Shown here: in pieces, positions 32,592 to 43,264 of the stretch
Layout of the letters: the number at the start of each line of letters is the position of its first letter
Position numbering within the stretch: position 1 is the stretch's first letter
From: Carettochelys insculpta
Taxonomy: Eukaryota > Chordata > Testudines > Carettochelyidae
Direction of reading: 5' to 3'
Assembly (NCBI RefSeq): GCF_033958435.1
Contig: NC_134160.1
Location: 16,417,001-16,481,000 of the forward strand
DNA length: 64,000 nucleotides
Notes under the pieces: model-generated
Told to the model about the DNA's origin: nothing
Database searches by the model: none
What the model saw: only the letters and a program-made list of their open reading frames with translations
Position numbers and translations under genes: made by a program

Positions 32592-33173
32592 TTAGGAACT
32601 TTTTCCTGATGTCCAGCCTGAACTTCCCTGCTGCAATTTAAGTCCATTGCCACTTGTTCTATCCTCAGAGGCAAGGAAGAACAAGTTCCCTCCCTCTGCC
32701 TTATGACACCCTTTTAGATACCTGAAAACTGCTATCATGTCCCCCCTCAATCTTCTCTTTTCCAAACTAAACAAGCCCAATTCTCTCAGCCTTCCTTCAT
32801 AGGTCATGTTCTCTAGACCTTTGATCATTCTGGTTGCTCTCCTCTGGACCCTCTCCAATTTCTCCACATCCTTCCTGAACTGCGGTGCCCAGAACTGGAC
32901 ACAATACTTCAGCTGAGGCCTAACCAGCGCAGAGTAGAGCGGGAGAATGACTTCTCGTGTTTTGTTCACAACACACCTGTTTATGCATCCTAGAATCATG
33001 TTTGCTTTTTTTGCAACAGCATCACGCTGTTGACTCATATTTAACTTGTGGTCCACTATAACCCCTAGATCCCTTTCTGCTGTACTCATTCCTAGGCAGT
33101 CCTTTCCCATTCTGTATGTGTGACACTGATTGTTCCTTCCTAAGTGGAGCACTTTGCATTTGTCCTTATTAAA
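32592..33173 (-). pseudogene. CR1 ORF2, C-terminal region after the nonsense codon
   Basis: In the same frame as the polymerase come FNKDKCKVLHLGRNNQ, DLGVIVDHKLNMSQQ, VILPLYSALVRPQLKYCVQF, LERVQRRATRMIKGLENM and RLRELGLFSLEKRRLRGDMI. This is the conserved thumb/C-terminal region of CR1. It ends at a stop at 32592, followed by about 195 bp of 3' non-coding sequence. Confidence 0.88.
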
Positions 33174-34691
33174 CTACATCCTGTTTACCTCAGCCCATTT
33201 CTCCAGTTTATCCAGATCCTTTTGAATTATGACCCTCTCCTCCAAAGAAGTTGCAACCCCTCCCAGCTTGGTATCATCTGCAAACTTAATAAGTGTACTT
33301 TCTATGTCAATATCTAAATCATTAATGAAGATATTGAACAGAACCGGTCCTAAAACAGACCCCTGAGGAACCACACTAGTTATACTTTTCCAGCAGGATA
33401 GAAAGCCATTAATAACTACTCTCTGGGTACGGTAATCCAGCCAGTTGTTCACCCACCTTATAGTAGCCCCATCTAAGTTGTATTTGAGTAGTTTATTGAT
33501 AAGTATATTATGTGAGACTGTGTCAAATGCTTTACTGAAGTCTAGGTATATCACATCCACCGCTTCTCCCTTATCCACAAGGCTCGTTATTCTATCAAAG
33601 AAAGCTATTAGATTGGTTTGACGTGGTCTGTTTTTAACAAAGCCATGCTGGCTGTTCCCTATCACCTTACCACCTTCCAATTGCTTGCAGATGATTTCTT
33701 TAATGACCTGCTCCATTATCTTTCCTGGCACAGAAGTTAAGCTGACTGGCCTGTAGTTTCCCGGGTTATTCTTGTTCCCCTTTTTATAAATGGGTACTAT
33801 ATTTGCCCTTTTCCAGTCTTCTGGAATCTCTCCCATCTCCCATGATTTTCCAAAAATGATTGCTAAAGGCTCAGATACCTCTTCTATCAGCTCCTTGAGG
33901 ATTCTAGGATGCATTTCATCAGGCCCTGGTGATTTGCAGGCATCTAATTTTTCTAAGTAAATTTTAATTTTTTCTTTTCGTATTTCAACTTCTAAGCCTA
34001 CCCCTTTTCCACTAGCATTCTCTATGTCAGGCATTCCTTCAGATTTCTCAGTGAAGACCGAAACAAAGAAATAATTAAACTTCTCTGTCATTTCCAAATT
34101 CCCTGTTACTGTTTCTCCCTCGTCACTGACCAATGGCCCTACCTTCTCTTTGGTCTTCCTCTTGTTACCAATGTATTTGTAAAAAGCCTTCTTGTTTCCC
34201 TTTATGCTTGTAGCTACCTTGAGCTCATCTTGTGCCTTAGCCTTTCTAATCTTGCTCCTGCACACTCGTGTTGTTTGCCTATATTCATCCTTTGTAATTT
34301 GTCCTAGTTTCCATTTCTTATACGATTCCTTTTTTAGTTTGAGATCATGCAAGATCTCCTGGTTAAGCCAAGGCAGTCTTTTGCTATGTTTTCTGTCTTT
34401 CCTACGCAGCGGGATAGCTTGCTTTTGGGCCTTTAATAATGTCCCTTTGAAAAACTGCCAACTCTCCTCAGCCGTTTTTCCCCTCAGTTTAGCTTCCCAT
34501 GGGACCTTACCTACCAGCTGTCTGAGTTTACCAAAATCTGCCTTCCTGAAATCCATTATCTCTATTGCACTGTTTTCCCCTTCTACCCTTCCTTAGAATT
34601 GTGAACTCTATGATTTCATGATCGCTTTCACCCAAGCATCCTTCCACTTTCAAATTCTCAATAATTTCCTCCCTGTTTGTTAAAATTAAAT
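33174..34691 (-). pseudogene. CR1 ORF2, end of endonuclease and reverse transcriptase core
   Basis: The segment carries the SDH box of the endonuclease, a linker, and then all reverse transcriptase blocks: [38 protein letters not shown] with [51 protein letters not shown] and the catalytic FADDTKLGG (near 33300). A single TAG codon at 33174-33176 stops the frame after ...WAEVNRM. The usual sense codon at this spot differs by one base, and the same frame continues beyond it. The catalytic aspartates appear intact. Confidence 0.88.
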
Positions 34692-35390
34692 CTAGAACAG
34701 CTTCCCCCCGGTAGCTTTTTCAACCTTTTGGAATAAAAAGTTGTCTGCAATGCAATCCAAGAATTTATTGGACAGTCTGTCCCTTGCTGTATTGGTTTCC
34801 CAACATATACCTGGATAGTTGAAGTCCCCCATCACCACCAAATTCTGGGCCCTGGATGATTTTGTTAGCTGTTTAAAGAAAGCCTCATCCACCTCTTCCA
34901 CCTGGCTAGGGGGCCTGTAGTAGACGCCTATTAGGACCTCATCCTTGTTTTTAACTCCTCTGAGTCTAACCCAGAGACTTTCAACCCGTCCATCTCCTAC
35001 GTCCATCTCCACCTCTGTCCAGGTGTGTACATTTTTAATATACAAGGCAACACCTCCTTCCTTCTTTCCCTGCCTGTCCTTCCTAAGCAGGCTGTACCCT
35101 TCAATACCAACATTCCAATCATGAGTATTATCCCACCAAGTTTCTTTGATGCCAACGATATCATAGTTGTATTGATTTATTAGTACTTCCAATTCTTCTT
35201 GTTTATTTCCCATACTTCTTGCATTTGTATATAGGCATCTCAGACATTGATTTGGTCTTGCCTCCCAGTTTTGCCCTGGCCCTCTTTTTACTCTCCCAGT
35301 GTAGCCCATACTCCCTCCCATTTCAAGTTCATCTCCCAGGTATCCATGCTCTCCGCTTACCTGCAGGCTTTGCTCCCTGCCCCTGTCCAA
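34692..35390 (-). pseudogene. CR1 ORF2, endonuclease domain (before the frameshift)
   Basis: The frame of 232 codons begins just after the ORF1 stop. Landmarks are [19 protein letters not shown] (about residue 52), [11 protein letters not shown] (77), GGVALYIKN (112), GVYYRPPSQ (155) and [13 protein letters not shown] (185). These are the active-site blocks of the exonuclease III-like endonuclease. The frame ends early at a stop at 34692-34694, because one base is missing at about 34703-34710, next to a run of G on this strand. The reading continues correctly in the next frame, including [10 protein letters not shown] near 34630. Confidence 0.85.
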
Positions 35391-35391
35391 C

Positions 35392-35622
35392 CTAGTTTAA
35401 AGCCCTACTCACTAGGTTAGCCAGCCTGTGTCCGAATATGGTCTTCCCCCTCCTCAAAAGGTGAACACCATCTCTGCCTAGCAGTCCTTCCCAGAAAAGG
35501 ATCCTGTGGTCAAAGAAACCAAAGCCTTCCTGGCGACACCATCTACGCAACCAAGCATTCACCTCCAGGATACACCTGTCTCTGCCTGGGCCCCTACCTC
35601 TGCCACTACAGGTTGAACAGGA
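35392..35622 (-). pseudogene. CR1 ORF1, C-terminal esterase-domain end
   Basis: The minus strand is open for about 76 codons to a TAG at 35392-35394. It reads ILEVNAWLRRWCRQEGFGFF, then GRDGVHLLRRGKTIF and [12 protein letters not shown]. The D-x-x-H pattern (DGVH) matches the catalytic Asp-His pair near the end of the SGNH esterase domain reported in CR1-type ORF1 proteins. The N-terminal part is missing through 5' truncation. ORF2 follows two bases after the stop. Confidence 0.75.
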
Positions 35623-35639
35623 CCAACTCAGCTAAACCA

Positions 35640-36278
35640 CCAGCGGAAGGTAAGAGTGCAGAGCAATGCTGTGACCAAACAGGCTAATGTAATCCTGAGC
35701 TGGACAAACAGGGGACTCTCAATTAGGAGCAGAGAGGTTATTTTACTCTGTATTTGGCACTGGTGTGACCACCGCCATAATCCTGAATCTGCAGCGCAAG
35801 AAAGAGGCTGATACATTGGAGAGGAGTCAGAGAAGGGCCATTGGAAGGATTAAAGGGTTAGAAAACCTTCCCAATAGTGACAGACCCAGGGAGCTGAAGA
35901 TCGTTAGCTTAGCAAAGGGAAGGCTAAGGGGTGACTTGATCTCAGTTTATAAGTACCTAACATGTATTTAATAATGGCCCTTCAGGCTAGTGGAGAAAGC
36001 TCTCACACAATCCAGTGGCTGGAAGCTGAAACTAGACAAATAGACTGGTAATTTGGCATAAGTTTTTAACAGAGAGAGCAATTAACCATTGAAACAATTT
36101 ACTGCAGCTTTATAGATTCTCCATCATAGGCCGTTTTAATATCAAGACAGGGATGTTTGTCTGAAAGATCCACTCTGGTCAAACAGGAATTAATTCAGGG
36201 AAGTCCTATGACCTGTGTTGTGCAGAAGGCCAGCCTAGATGGTCACAGTGGTCCCTTTTGGCCTTGGCATCTCTGAGC
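35640..36278 (+). mobile_element. CR1-type LINE 3' fragment of another subfamily
   Basis: The plus strand encodes LERSQRRAIGRIKGLENLPN and RELKIVSLAKGRLRGDLISV (about 35815-35960). The non-coding tail ends 'cagcctagatggtcacagtggtcccttttggcctt', unlike the ATTCTATGA tail of the other CR1s. The same tail is seen at 62700-62800. It is 5' truncated. Confidence 0.75.
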
Positions 36279-36279
36279 C

Positions 36280-38335
36280 CAACCCCTGAGACACTCCCAT
36301 CCGCTATGGAGGTGTTCACCTGCTAGATGTGGAGAGGACAGGGCAAGGGTAACAGAACTGGGGGAGGGGGTAGCACTTTTGCAATGGATAGAGGTGGATT
36401 GCTGCATCTGCCCCTACAATGATTTCCACCTCCACAAACTCTCACAGAGGTGTGAGTGGGACCAGTCTATTTTCCTTCCTCATGCACATATGGCAGCAGG
36501 AGGCATGAGATGAGGGACAGTACCAAAGCCTGTGTGATCAGGCCCCCACTAGGGAGCATGTGAGACTCCCCAGCCCAGGCCCGCTGCGGCTCCCAGCACA
36601 GACACTCAGACCAAGGAGGATTTGACTCAGCCATGGGGTGGGGTAGAGGACAGGGCACCAGAACCTAGCTGGGAGGCAGGTGTGTGTTGGCACACAGAGT
36701 GCAGGTGGCTGCGGAGCTGGGGAAACATGGGACATCGGTACCAATTGTCAAGGAATGTAGAAAGAGCCAGAACATCCCTCCCCAGCCTGACTCCAGCTCT
36801 TCCATATCCCATCCCTGAGTCTCAGTAGCACCACAGCTTCCCCTCCTGTCCCATGCCCTCCCTGTTCTCATGAAGCTTCCACACGTCACCCAAGACAGAG
36901 CACCGTTCTGGGCCTTTACAAAGGGGGCTGTTAGTATGGAAGAGGAGGAACATGTGTCACTTTAAGGCCTCAAAGAACTGCCCAGAACAGTGGAAAGGGA
37001 CCCAGCTAAACGACACATCTGATCATCGGACACATCTCTACATTCAGGACATATCTCAAAGCACAAGAGACGCCACTGATTGCTGGAAGTGCAGGAAGCC
37101 AAGAGGAGGGAAGGGAAGTTCTAGGCTATCACTGCATGATGGTGCCATTCACTTATGGACACCTTAAGCCTGGGGTAAGGGAAACACCACCAAGCTGCAT
37201 CTCAAACACAGCCACTAGCTGGGGGTTTGACAGGGCTGTGGAATGGTGTTTGAAAGGGTGGAGCTATCTCTAGCGGAAACATTTCCTGGAGACATTGAAG
37301 AAAGACATCGGGAGGCTCTGGGCAAGGTGGAAAGAGGTCTGGTGCTCCTGCTGACACCCTTCCCCATGCCCTCCAGATGGCAGTACCGCTCCTCCTACCA
37401 GGCAGCAGGATCAGTGCAGGCCACACTCGTAAATTACCACCCTACCTGGATGGAGCTGGGGATCAGCAGCGCTTCCACAGCATTGTCTGAGGAATGGGTA
37501 GTCCAGCTACTATTCACTAGACGTGGCTTCTAGCAAACCAAGGGGGACTGTACTGAATCGTGGGGCGGGCGGTCCAATGGTCAGGAAACACGAGGAACGT
37601 GTGGGATCGCACACGGGCTATGTTGTGTGTTGCCTACGCACGCAGAGCCAAGCTCCCTCCACAGCCTTACTTGGCTGGATAAACACCTGCAAGGGATGGG
37701 CTGGAAGATACATGGCCATGTCTCACTCATGGAGTGAGCTAGAGGACCGCTCGAGGGCCTTTGCTCCCTTATATCTCTGTCTTCCCACGTGACTAAACAA
37801 TCCCCATTCACAGCTGGCTGGGCATCTCGACACTGCATCTCTGGGAGTCTGGCCCGGTCAGGAATGGTGCACTGTAACGTGTCCCTTGTTTGGTGGGGGA
37901 GGGAGAACTGGGAATGTGCCATTGGATCACCCACTCCTTGAAAAGGCACCTTGTCCTGGATAGACCCCCTGTCCTCTTCTGCTTCTTCTTCAAGACAGAC
38001 ATCCAGCAGACAAGGCTGCAACAGCCCTGCATGGCCATGGGGACTGTCAGTTTGGGAAATGCCCCAGCTGCGGTGGGTGAAGCATGTGGATTAGCTCCAG
38101 CAGGGATTCTGCCACAAGAGTAACAGGACATGGCTCTAGACCTGCTTCCCTCTGAGATGAACTGGGCTCATCATCTCTCTAAAACACACTGCTCCTACTG
38201 AGCTCAGGGCCCTCATGTGCTCAAGAGCCAGGCCAGTGAGAGGAGGGTCCTGTTGGTCAGGACTAGGTTAGAAGTGTGTGAGTTGCGGGAGTGTTTTCCT
38301 GGTGAAGTTATAGAACATCCAAAATCTTCCTGAAA
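36280..38335. other. unassigned sequence
   Basis: No gene or repeat is recognised. Overlapping frames on both strands near 36600-36900 and 37500-38100 have no recognisable domain. Confidence 0.45.
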
Positions 38336-38339
38336 ATAC

Positions 38340-39011
38340 CTTTCTTGCCACCGTGGCCGTATAAGATCTTTGCACCAATATTCCACCTGAAGATGGACTA
38401 CAAGCTATCAGGAACACTATCTCAGATGTTGCCAAGGCACATGCGGTGTCTGAACTATGCAACTTTGTCTTCACACACAACTATTTCTGCTTTGGGGACA
38501 AGTTATCCCTCCAAATCAGCAGCACTGCTATGGGCACTCGCACGGTCTCATAGTACACTAACATTTTTATGGCTGACTTAGAGCAACATTTCCTGAGTTC
38601 ATGCCCCCTGTTATCTCTCCTCTACTTATGCTACATTGATGACATCTTTATCATTTGGACCCTTGAAGAATTCCACAGGGATTTCAACAACTTGCACCTT
38701 ACCATCAATCTCAGCCTTGATCTTTCCACATGAGAGATTTATTTCCTGGACATGACAGTACAAATCACTGATGGTCAAATCAATACCACTCTCTACCGGA
38801 AACCCACTGACCACTACACTTACCTACATGCCTCCAGCTTCCATCCAGGACACATCACACAATCCATCATTTATAGTCAAGCTCTAAGATTCAACCACAT
38901 CTGCTCCAGTTCCACTGACAGAGATCAAAGACTTCAAGATCTCTTCCAGGCATTTGTAAAACTTATTTACCCACTGGGAGAAGTAAAGAAACAGATTGAC
39001 AGGGTCAGATG
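38340..39011 (+). pseudogene. PLE reverse transcriptase, C-terminal half
   Basis: Readable blocks are LCTNIPPEDGLQAIRNTI, NYFCFGDKLSLQISSTAMGT, NIFMADLEQHFL, the catalytic CYIDDIFIIWTLEEF (near 38630) and FLDMTVQITDGQINTTLYRK followed by PTDHYTYLHASSFHPGH. These are the Penelope polymerase motifs in order. Stops at about 38365, 38547 and 38733 and a stop at 39010 break the frame. The YIDD aspartates remain. Confidence 0.85.
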
Positions 39012-39375
39012 AATACCCAGATGCCCGTTGTTTTAGATAGGCCCAGGAGGGTTAATAACAGAACACCACTTATCATCACATATAGCCCTCAACTCAAACC
39101 CCTTCAGTGCATTATTGACCTATACTGGAATATGAGGCTTCGCTCTCACAGGCCCTGGGTGACAGGCCTGTTCTTTCCTACAGACAGCCACCCAACCTCA
39201 GGAAAATTCTCACTAGCAACCACACGCCACACCACAGAAATACTAACCCTGGAACCTTTCCTTGCAACAACCCTGTTGCCAGCTCTGTCCACATATCTAC
39301 ACTAGAGACACCATCATTGGACCTAACCATGTCAGTCACACAACCAGGGTCTCATAGTCCTGCACTTCAACTAAT

Positions 39376-39735
39376 GTGATATATGCCATCATGTGCCAGC
39401 AATGCCCCTCTGCCATGTACATTGGACAAACTGGACAATTCCTTCACCCAAAGAATGATGGACACAAATCAGACATTAGGAATCTGAATACACATAAACT
39501 TGTAAGTGAACATTTTAACATGTCAGGATACACTATTGACAACTTAATAGCCCGTGTACTACAACAAAGAGATTTTAACACCAGATTACAAAGGGAGATG
39601 TCTGAATTGGAATTCATTTTCAAGTTTGATACCTATTACCCTGGATGCAATGAAGATTTCAATTATCTTGCGCATCACAAGTACAAATTTGCCACCTTTG
39701 ATATTCGCAGTGATGGCAGGCATGCCACTTAACAG
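39376..39735 (+). CDS. GIY-YIG endonuclease domain of the PLE (open frame, probably not expressed)
   Basis: The 118-codon frame reads IYAIMCQQCPSAMYIGQTGQ (the GIY...YIG box), then KSDIRNLNTHKLVSEHFNMS, DFNTRLQREMSELEFIFKFD and YYPGCNEDFNYL, ending at a TAA at 39730. It matches the C-terminal endonuclease of Penelope-type elements, with the R in the 'LHPKNDGHKSDI' helix apparently lost. The first codon is an artefact of reading, since the domain would be made as part of the long PLE protein, which is broken upstream. Confidence 0.7.
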
Positions 39736-39949
39736 ACACTTCATAGAGGGTTTTTTTCTCTCCCCACCTTCATTCCCCTATTTAGCTGATTCGTCAGTTC
39801 TTTAATCTCAGGTTTTTTTCTCTCTACTTTTTTCTCTCTGTTCTTTCTTTCTTGGTAATTCTCCAGACCTGAAGAAGTGGGTCTGTCTGATGAAAGCTCA
39901 TCATTTAGTAAATAATAGGTAGTCTTTAAAGTGCTACAGGACTGCTTGC

Positions 39950-40290
39950 TTTTTCTAAAAGCAGTGAACTTTGTTATGAACATACTAGACCACTCTGACG
40001 GATGAATTTAAAAATGTCTTCGTTTCAGAGAGTTTAAATATGTGATAATCCGGAACGATTACTTTATGACCACTTAACCAAGCATTTAAAATATAAAATC
40101 AGCTTAGAAACACTGATTAAGAAAATGTAAAACAAATAGATGCATCACGTAGTCTACAATACTTAATGTTGTATTCAGCAAGACAGCTGACTTGCCCTTC
40201 CTGAAAAGTTTTTGCAAATAAATCTCTGACAAACATCAGGGTATATACAAAAAACTGGTGACTGACATTTTTATTCCCAAGTTTAGAGCT
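39950..40290 (+). repeat. AT-rich 340-bp repeat, left copy
   Basis: The segment matches 41919-42258 along its whole length: both start TTTTTCTAAAAG, share 'tttgttatgaa', 'gagtttaaatatgt', 'catttaaaatataaaatc', 'aagaaaatgtaaaaca', 'tttgcaaataaa', 'ctctgacaaa' and end 'gactgaca(t/a)ttt'. It abuts the PLE tail. No coding frame or inverted end is apparent. Confidence 0.75.
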
Positions 40291-40462
40291 TTTAATTAAG
40301 TACTTTCTGCGTGTCCAGTCTTTCCAGGCTGGAATGCAGTGGAAAACATGCTCCAATAGAAAGAAATTTTAGACCAGTGTTTTTTTCCCTAATGTCGTCT
40401 ACTACATTTGGGTCCAGGGATTTGGTGGGTGAGTGGAGCGAAGAGGGAGACAGTGGGAAGGC

Positions 40463-40557
40463 CAGCATCTGATGAAGTGAGTCTGTGCTCACAAAAGCTC
40501 ATGCACAAAACTTTTCTGTTAGTCTATAAGGTGCCACAGGACCCTTCGTTGCTGTAG
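40463..40557 (+). mobile_element. Penelope-like element 3' tail
   Basis: The text 'gcatctgatgaagtgagtctg', 'tcacaaaagctcatgcac', 'ctgttagtctataaggtgcc' and 'acaggacccttcgttg' is the PLE tail, subtype with 'ataaggtgccacagg'. Confidence 0.8.
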
Positions 40558-40559
40558 TA

Positions 40560-41535
40560 GGAAGGTTGTGGGGGCTGGAGAAGCAGGGGAGGAGTATGGG
40601 CGGGGTCAAAGTCTGGGGACCTGGCCTGTCCAAGTAGCAACTTCACTCAGTGCCCTCAACTGCTTGCTGCCTCACCCTGCCAGACACTGCTGCTATTCTT
40701 TTTTGTTGTAGGCTACAGCCCCTGTTTGGTGCCCTTTCTGGTCAGAGGACCAGGGCCCCTAGACTCAGTACTGTGCTACCCTGTTGGATCGCGGAAACCC
40801 AGTGCCAGCTGGTCCCCAAGGACTTGTGGTGAGGGGTCATGGCCTTCCTCCCAGACAGGTGGAACGACAGCTGCTACGGCCTTACCCTGGGCCTTTAAAG
40901 GACAGCCAATCATTTGTTCCTGAGCCCCCAGCCCCATGCGACGCCCTGGTCCAGACGGTCTGCTTGTCCCTTTTCAGAGGTGAGAGTGTGCCCTGGCGGG
41001 GTACTGAAAACTGGATTGAAGCTGTAGGACAGGGGTGGCCAACCCATGGCTCTGGAGCCTCATGTGGCTCTTTGATCGATGAAATGTGGCTCCTGCTCAG
41101 AGACAAGCATTGGGCCTGCTCCGCACTGCTTCACACACATGCCCCAGTGCACAGAGTGAGAAGCGTGTGGTGGTGGTGGCTCTGCTAAGACTCAGGCATT
41201 GTGTTAGAGCCGGGGGGGGGCGTGATGGGGGCAGGGAGTGCCTGGGTCTGGGAGTGGGATGCATTGGGTGAGAGCAGAGGCTTGTGGGGAGCTGGGGATG
41301 CCACGCTCTGGGGAAGTGGTTGCATTGGGTTGAAGCTTGGGGATGGGGGGGCGGGTTCGGGGGCTGAGGCAGGTATAACCTGGGAACGGTAGTCCTCAAA
41401 ATTCGAGTTAAAAGGGTTCCATGGCCAAATAAAACTGGGAAACACTGAGCTGGACAAATGAGTTTCCTTTTTACTTCTGACTATTTGATGAACTAGTTTT
41501 TCAGAGAACCTCCCACCAAAATTAGTACCTTCGTA
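40560..41535. other. unassigned sequence with a hAT-like remnant
   Basis: At 41030-41110, 'acaggggtggccaacccatg', 'ctctggagcc' and 'tggctctttgatcgatg' resemble the left end of a hAT-type repeat common in turtles; the right end is not visible. The rest is GC-rich and unassigned, with a G-rich patch at 41200-41360. Confidence 0.45.
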
Positions 41536-41540
41536 AGATA

Positions 41541-41840
41541 TAGAATCATAGAATGCTAGGACTGGAAGGGACCTTGAGAGGCCATCGAGTCCAGCCCGCT
41601 GCCCTCATGGCAGGACTGAGTACTGTCTAGACCATCCCTGATTGACATTTATCTAATCTGTTCTTAAATACCTCCAGAGATGGCGATTTCATAACCTCCC
41701 TAGACAATTTATTCCACTGTTTGACCACCCTGACAGTTTGGAACTTTTTCCTAATGTCCAACCTAAACCTCCCTTGCTGCAATTTAAGCCCACTGCTTCT
41801 TATATAAAACATTTTGTTCTGCCTAAAATCTTTGTAAACC
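41541..41840 (-). mobile_element. CR1 LINE 3' end
   Basis: The plus strand begins 'atagaatcatagaatgctag', then 'gactggaagggaccttgag' and 'gccatcgagtccagccc', the reverse of the CR1 terminus. The minus strand encodes GLKLQQGRFRLDIRKKF. About 300 bp remain. Confidence 0.9.
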
Positions 41841-41918
41841 TATTTTAACATAAACATATAGTGAAAATCGATAAACATGTCTTGTTATGTAAAGGACACA
41901 AAATAAATTAGTGTTCCC

Positions 41919-42258
41919 TTTTTCTAAAAGAAATGAGCTTTGTTATGAATACACTAAACAGCTCTGACTGATTAAATTCAAATAATGTCTTTGCTACTGT
42001 GAGTTTAAATATGTAGTAATCTAGAATGATTACTTTAGGAAGGCTTAAGAGTATATTTAAAATATAAAATCTGCCTAGAAAAACAGATGAAGAAAATGTA
42101 AAACAGAGAAGGCCTTCACCATGTATTCCGTAACATTTAATGTATTCAGCAGGACAACTGACCTATCCTTATTGCAAAACCTTTGCAAATAAAACTCTGA
42201 CAAAACTCAGGTTATATCGCAAAACTTGCGACTGACAATTTTTTATGCCGAAAGTGTA
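41919..42258 (+). repeat. AT-rich 340-bp repeat, right copy
   Basis: Partner of 39950-40290 in the same orientation, about 2 kb apart, with many substitutions. The sequence on either side of the two copies does not match. Confidence 0.75.
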
Positions 42259-42259
42259 G

Positions 42260-43048
42260 GTGTATCCAAGTCTGCTGATATCAGTCCTGTGCTCTGGCCA
42301 GGGGCCCAAGCTCTGCATTCGTTGCAGTTCTCCAAGAGGTCTATTTTATCTGGGGAACAAGGGCGAAATCCTCCAGTGGTTACTTCTGTCACCTGTATGT
42401 TTCTGAATGTGAGCTTGGGTCAGTGAAGCCTTCTGGTGGAATTCCTGCTTGTGCATTTCAGCTGAGCAATCGGAGAAAAATTAATTGAGAGCAAAACACT
42501 CCAAGTTATAAAGCAAACGGGACTAAAGCAGTTCAGCCCTGGGAAGAGAAATCTAAAATCCTCCACAGGAGAATCAAGTTGGCTGTTGGTTAGGCCAGGC
42601 TACAGCTTTTAACTGTTTGTCTGCAGCTGGGTCCTGTGTGATCTGTGATGACCAGTCTTGGCTCCTCAGCCCAGATACTGTCACCTATAAATAGGATGAA
42701 GCTGAAGAAACCCCACACCAGCTGGGAAACATGCTGGGACGTCCCAGAATTGGAGAATTCTGCAAAATAGGCAGTGTGGGGTACCTTGTGGTGTAGACAT
42801 GAGCTCTGGTGTGTGACCCTCCAGCACAAAAGGAGATGGCAAGATAAGGGAAGCATGCTGCAGTCCAGCAGCCACAAGATGCACAGCGTGCCCTTAGGCA
42901 TGGTCACTGCAGGGGTGTGCTGGCGTCAGTGGTGCACAGGATGGGCAATGTCCCTCGGTGACCTGGGACAGACAGCTTGTGCAAGAGGAGGTTGGAGGTG
43001 GGGGTTGTGTGTTTCTAAAGGATCCTTTTGGTTTGCCGTTTGGGTGCT
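42260..43048. other. unassigned sequence
   Basis: No gene or repeat is recognised. Confidence 0.45.
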
Positions 43049-43051
43049 CTT

Positions 43052-43262
43052 GTGAGGATGTCTACGCTGGAGTGGGAAGTGTAATTTCCAGCTTGGGCAG
43101 ACAGGTGCACTAAAGTTGCTTGAGCTAGCACACTGAAAGTAGCAATGTAGCCATGGTGACATGAGTGACGGCAGAGGCTATCCACCCTGGGTGTTCCAGC
43201 CCCAAGCACTAGACACATACCCCAGCACACAGACTGTATTTCTAGCTTGTTGATCACACCGT
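43052..43262. mobile_element. degraded MITE with a GTCTACRCTGGAG end
   Basis: The text 'gatgtctacgctggagtgg', 'tttccagcttgggcagaca', 'ttgagctagcacactgaaag', 'tagcaatgtagccatgg' and 'ctatccaccctggg' follows a turtle MITE recognised by its 'tgtctacactgcagctggg' end. The right half is lost or too decayed to define. Confidence 0.45.
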
Positions 43263-43264
43263 GC

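Larger units (their letters stand above)
32396..35625 (-). mobile_element. CR1 LINE, nearly full ORF2 plus the end of ORF1
   Basis: The 3' terminus is a short ATTCTATGA array (minus strand) at 32396. Upstream, in order on the minus strand, lie a 3' non-coding region, an ORF2 covering endonuclease and reverse transcriptase, and the last 75 codons of ORF1. CR1 elements move by copying their RNA at a nicked target. This copy is 5' truncated inside ORF1 at about 35625. Only one frameshift and one nonsense codon break ORF2, so it is the youngest-looking LINE in the window. Confidence 0.92.
38340..39960 (+). mobile_element. Penelope-like retroelement with GIY-YIG endonuclease
   Basis: In order are a reverse transcriptase region (38340-39010), a linker, a GIY-YIG endonuclease (39376-39732) and a 3' tail ending 'gtgctacaggactgcttgc' at about 39950. 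PLEs are retroelements with a polymerase related to telomerase, which prime on chromosomal ends or nicks. The 5' part of the polymerase is missing. The identical tail text defines the short PLE fragments elsewhere in this window. Confidence 0.88.

Noticed and set aside
34192..34596. 134-codon frame, plus strand
   Set aside because: It is the antisense of CR1 ORF2.
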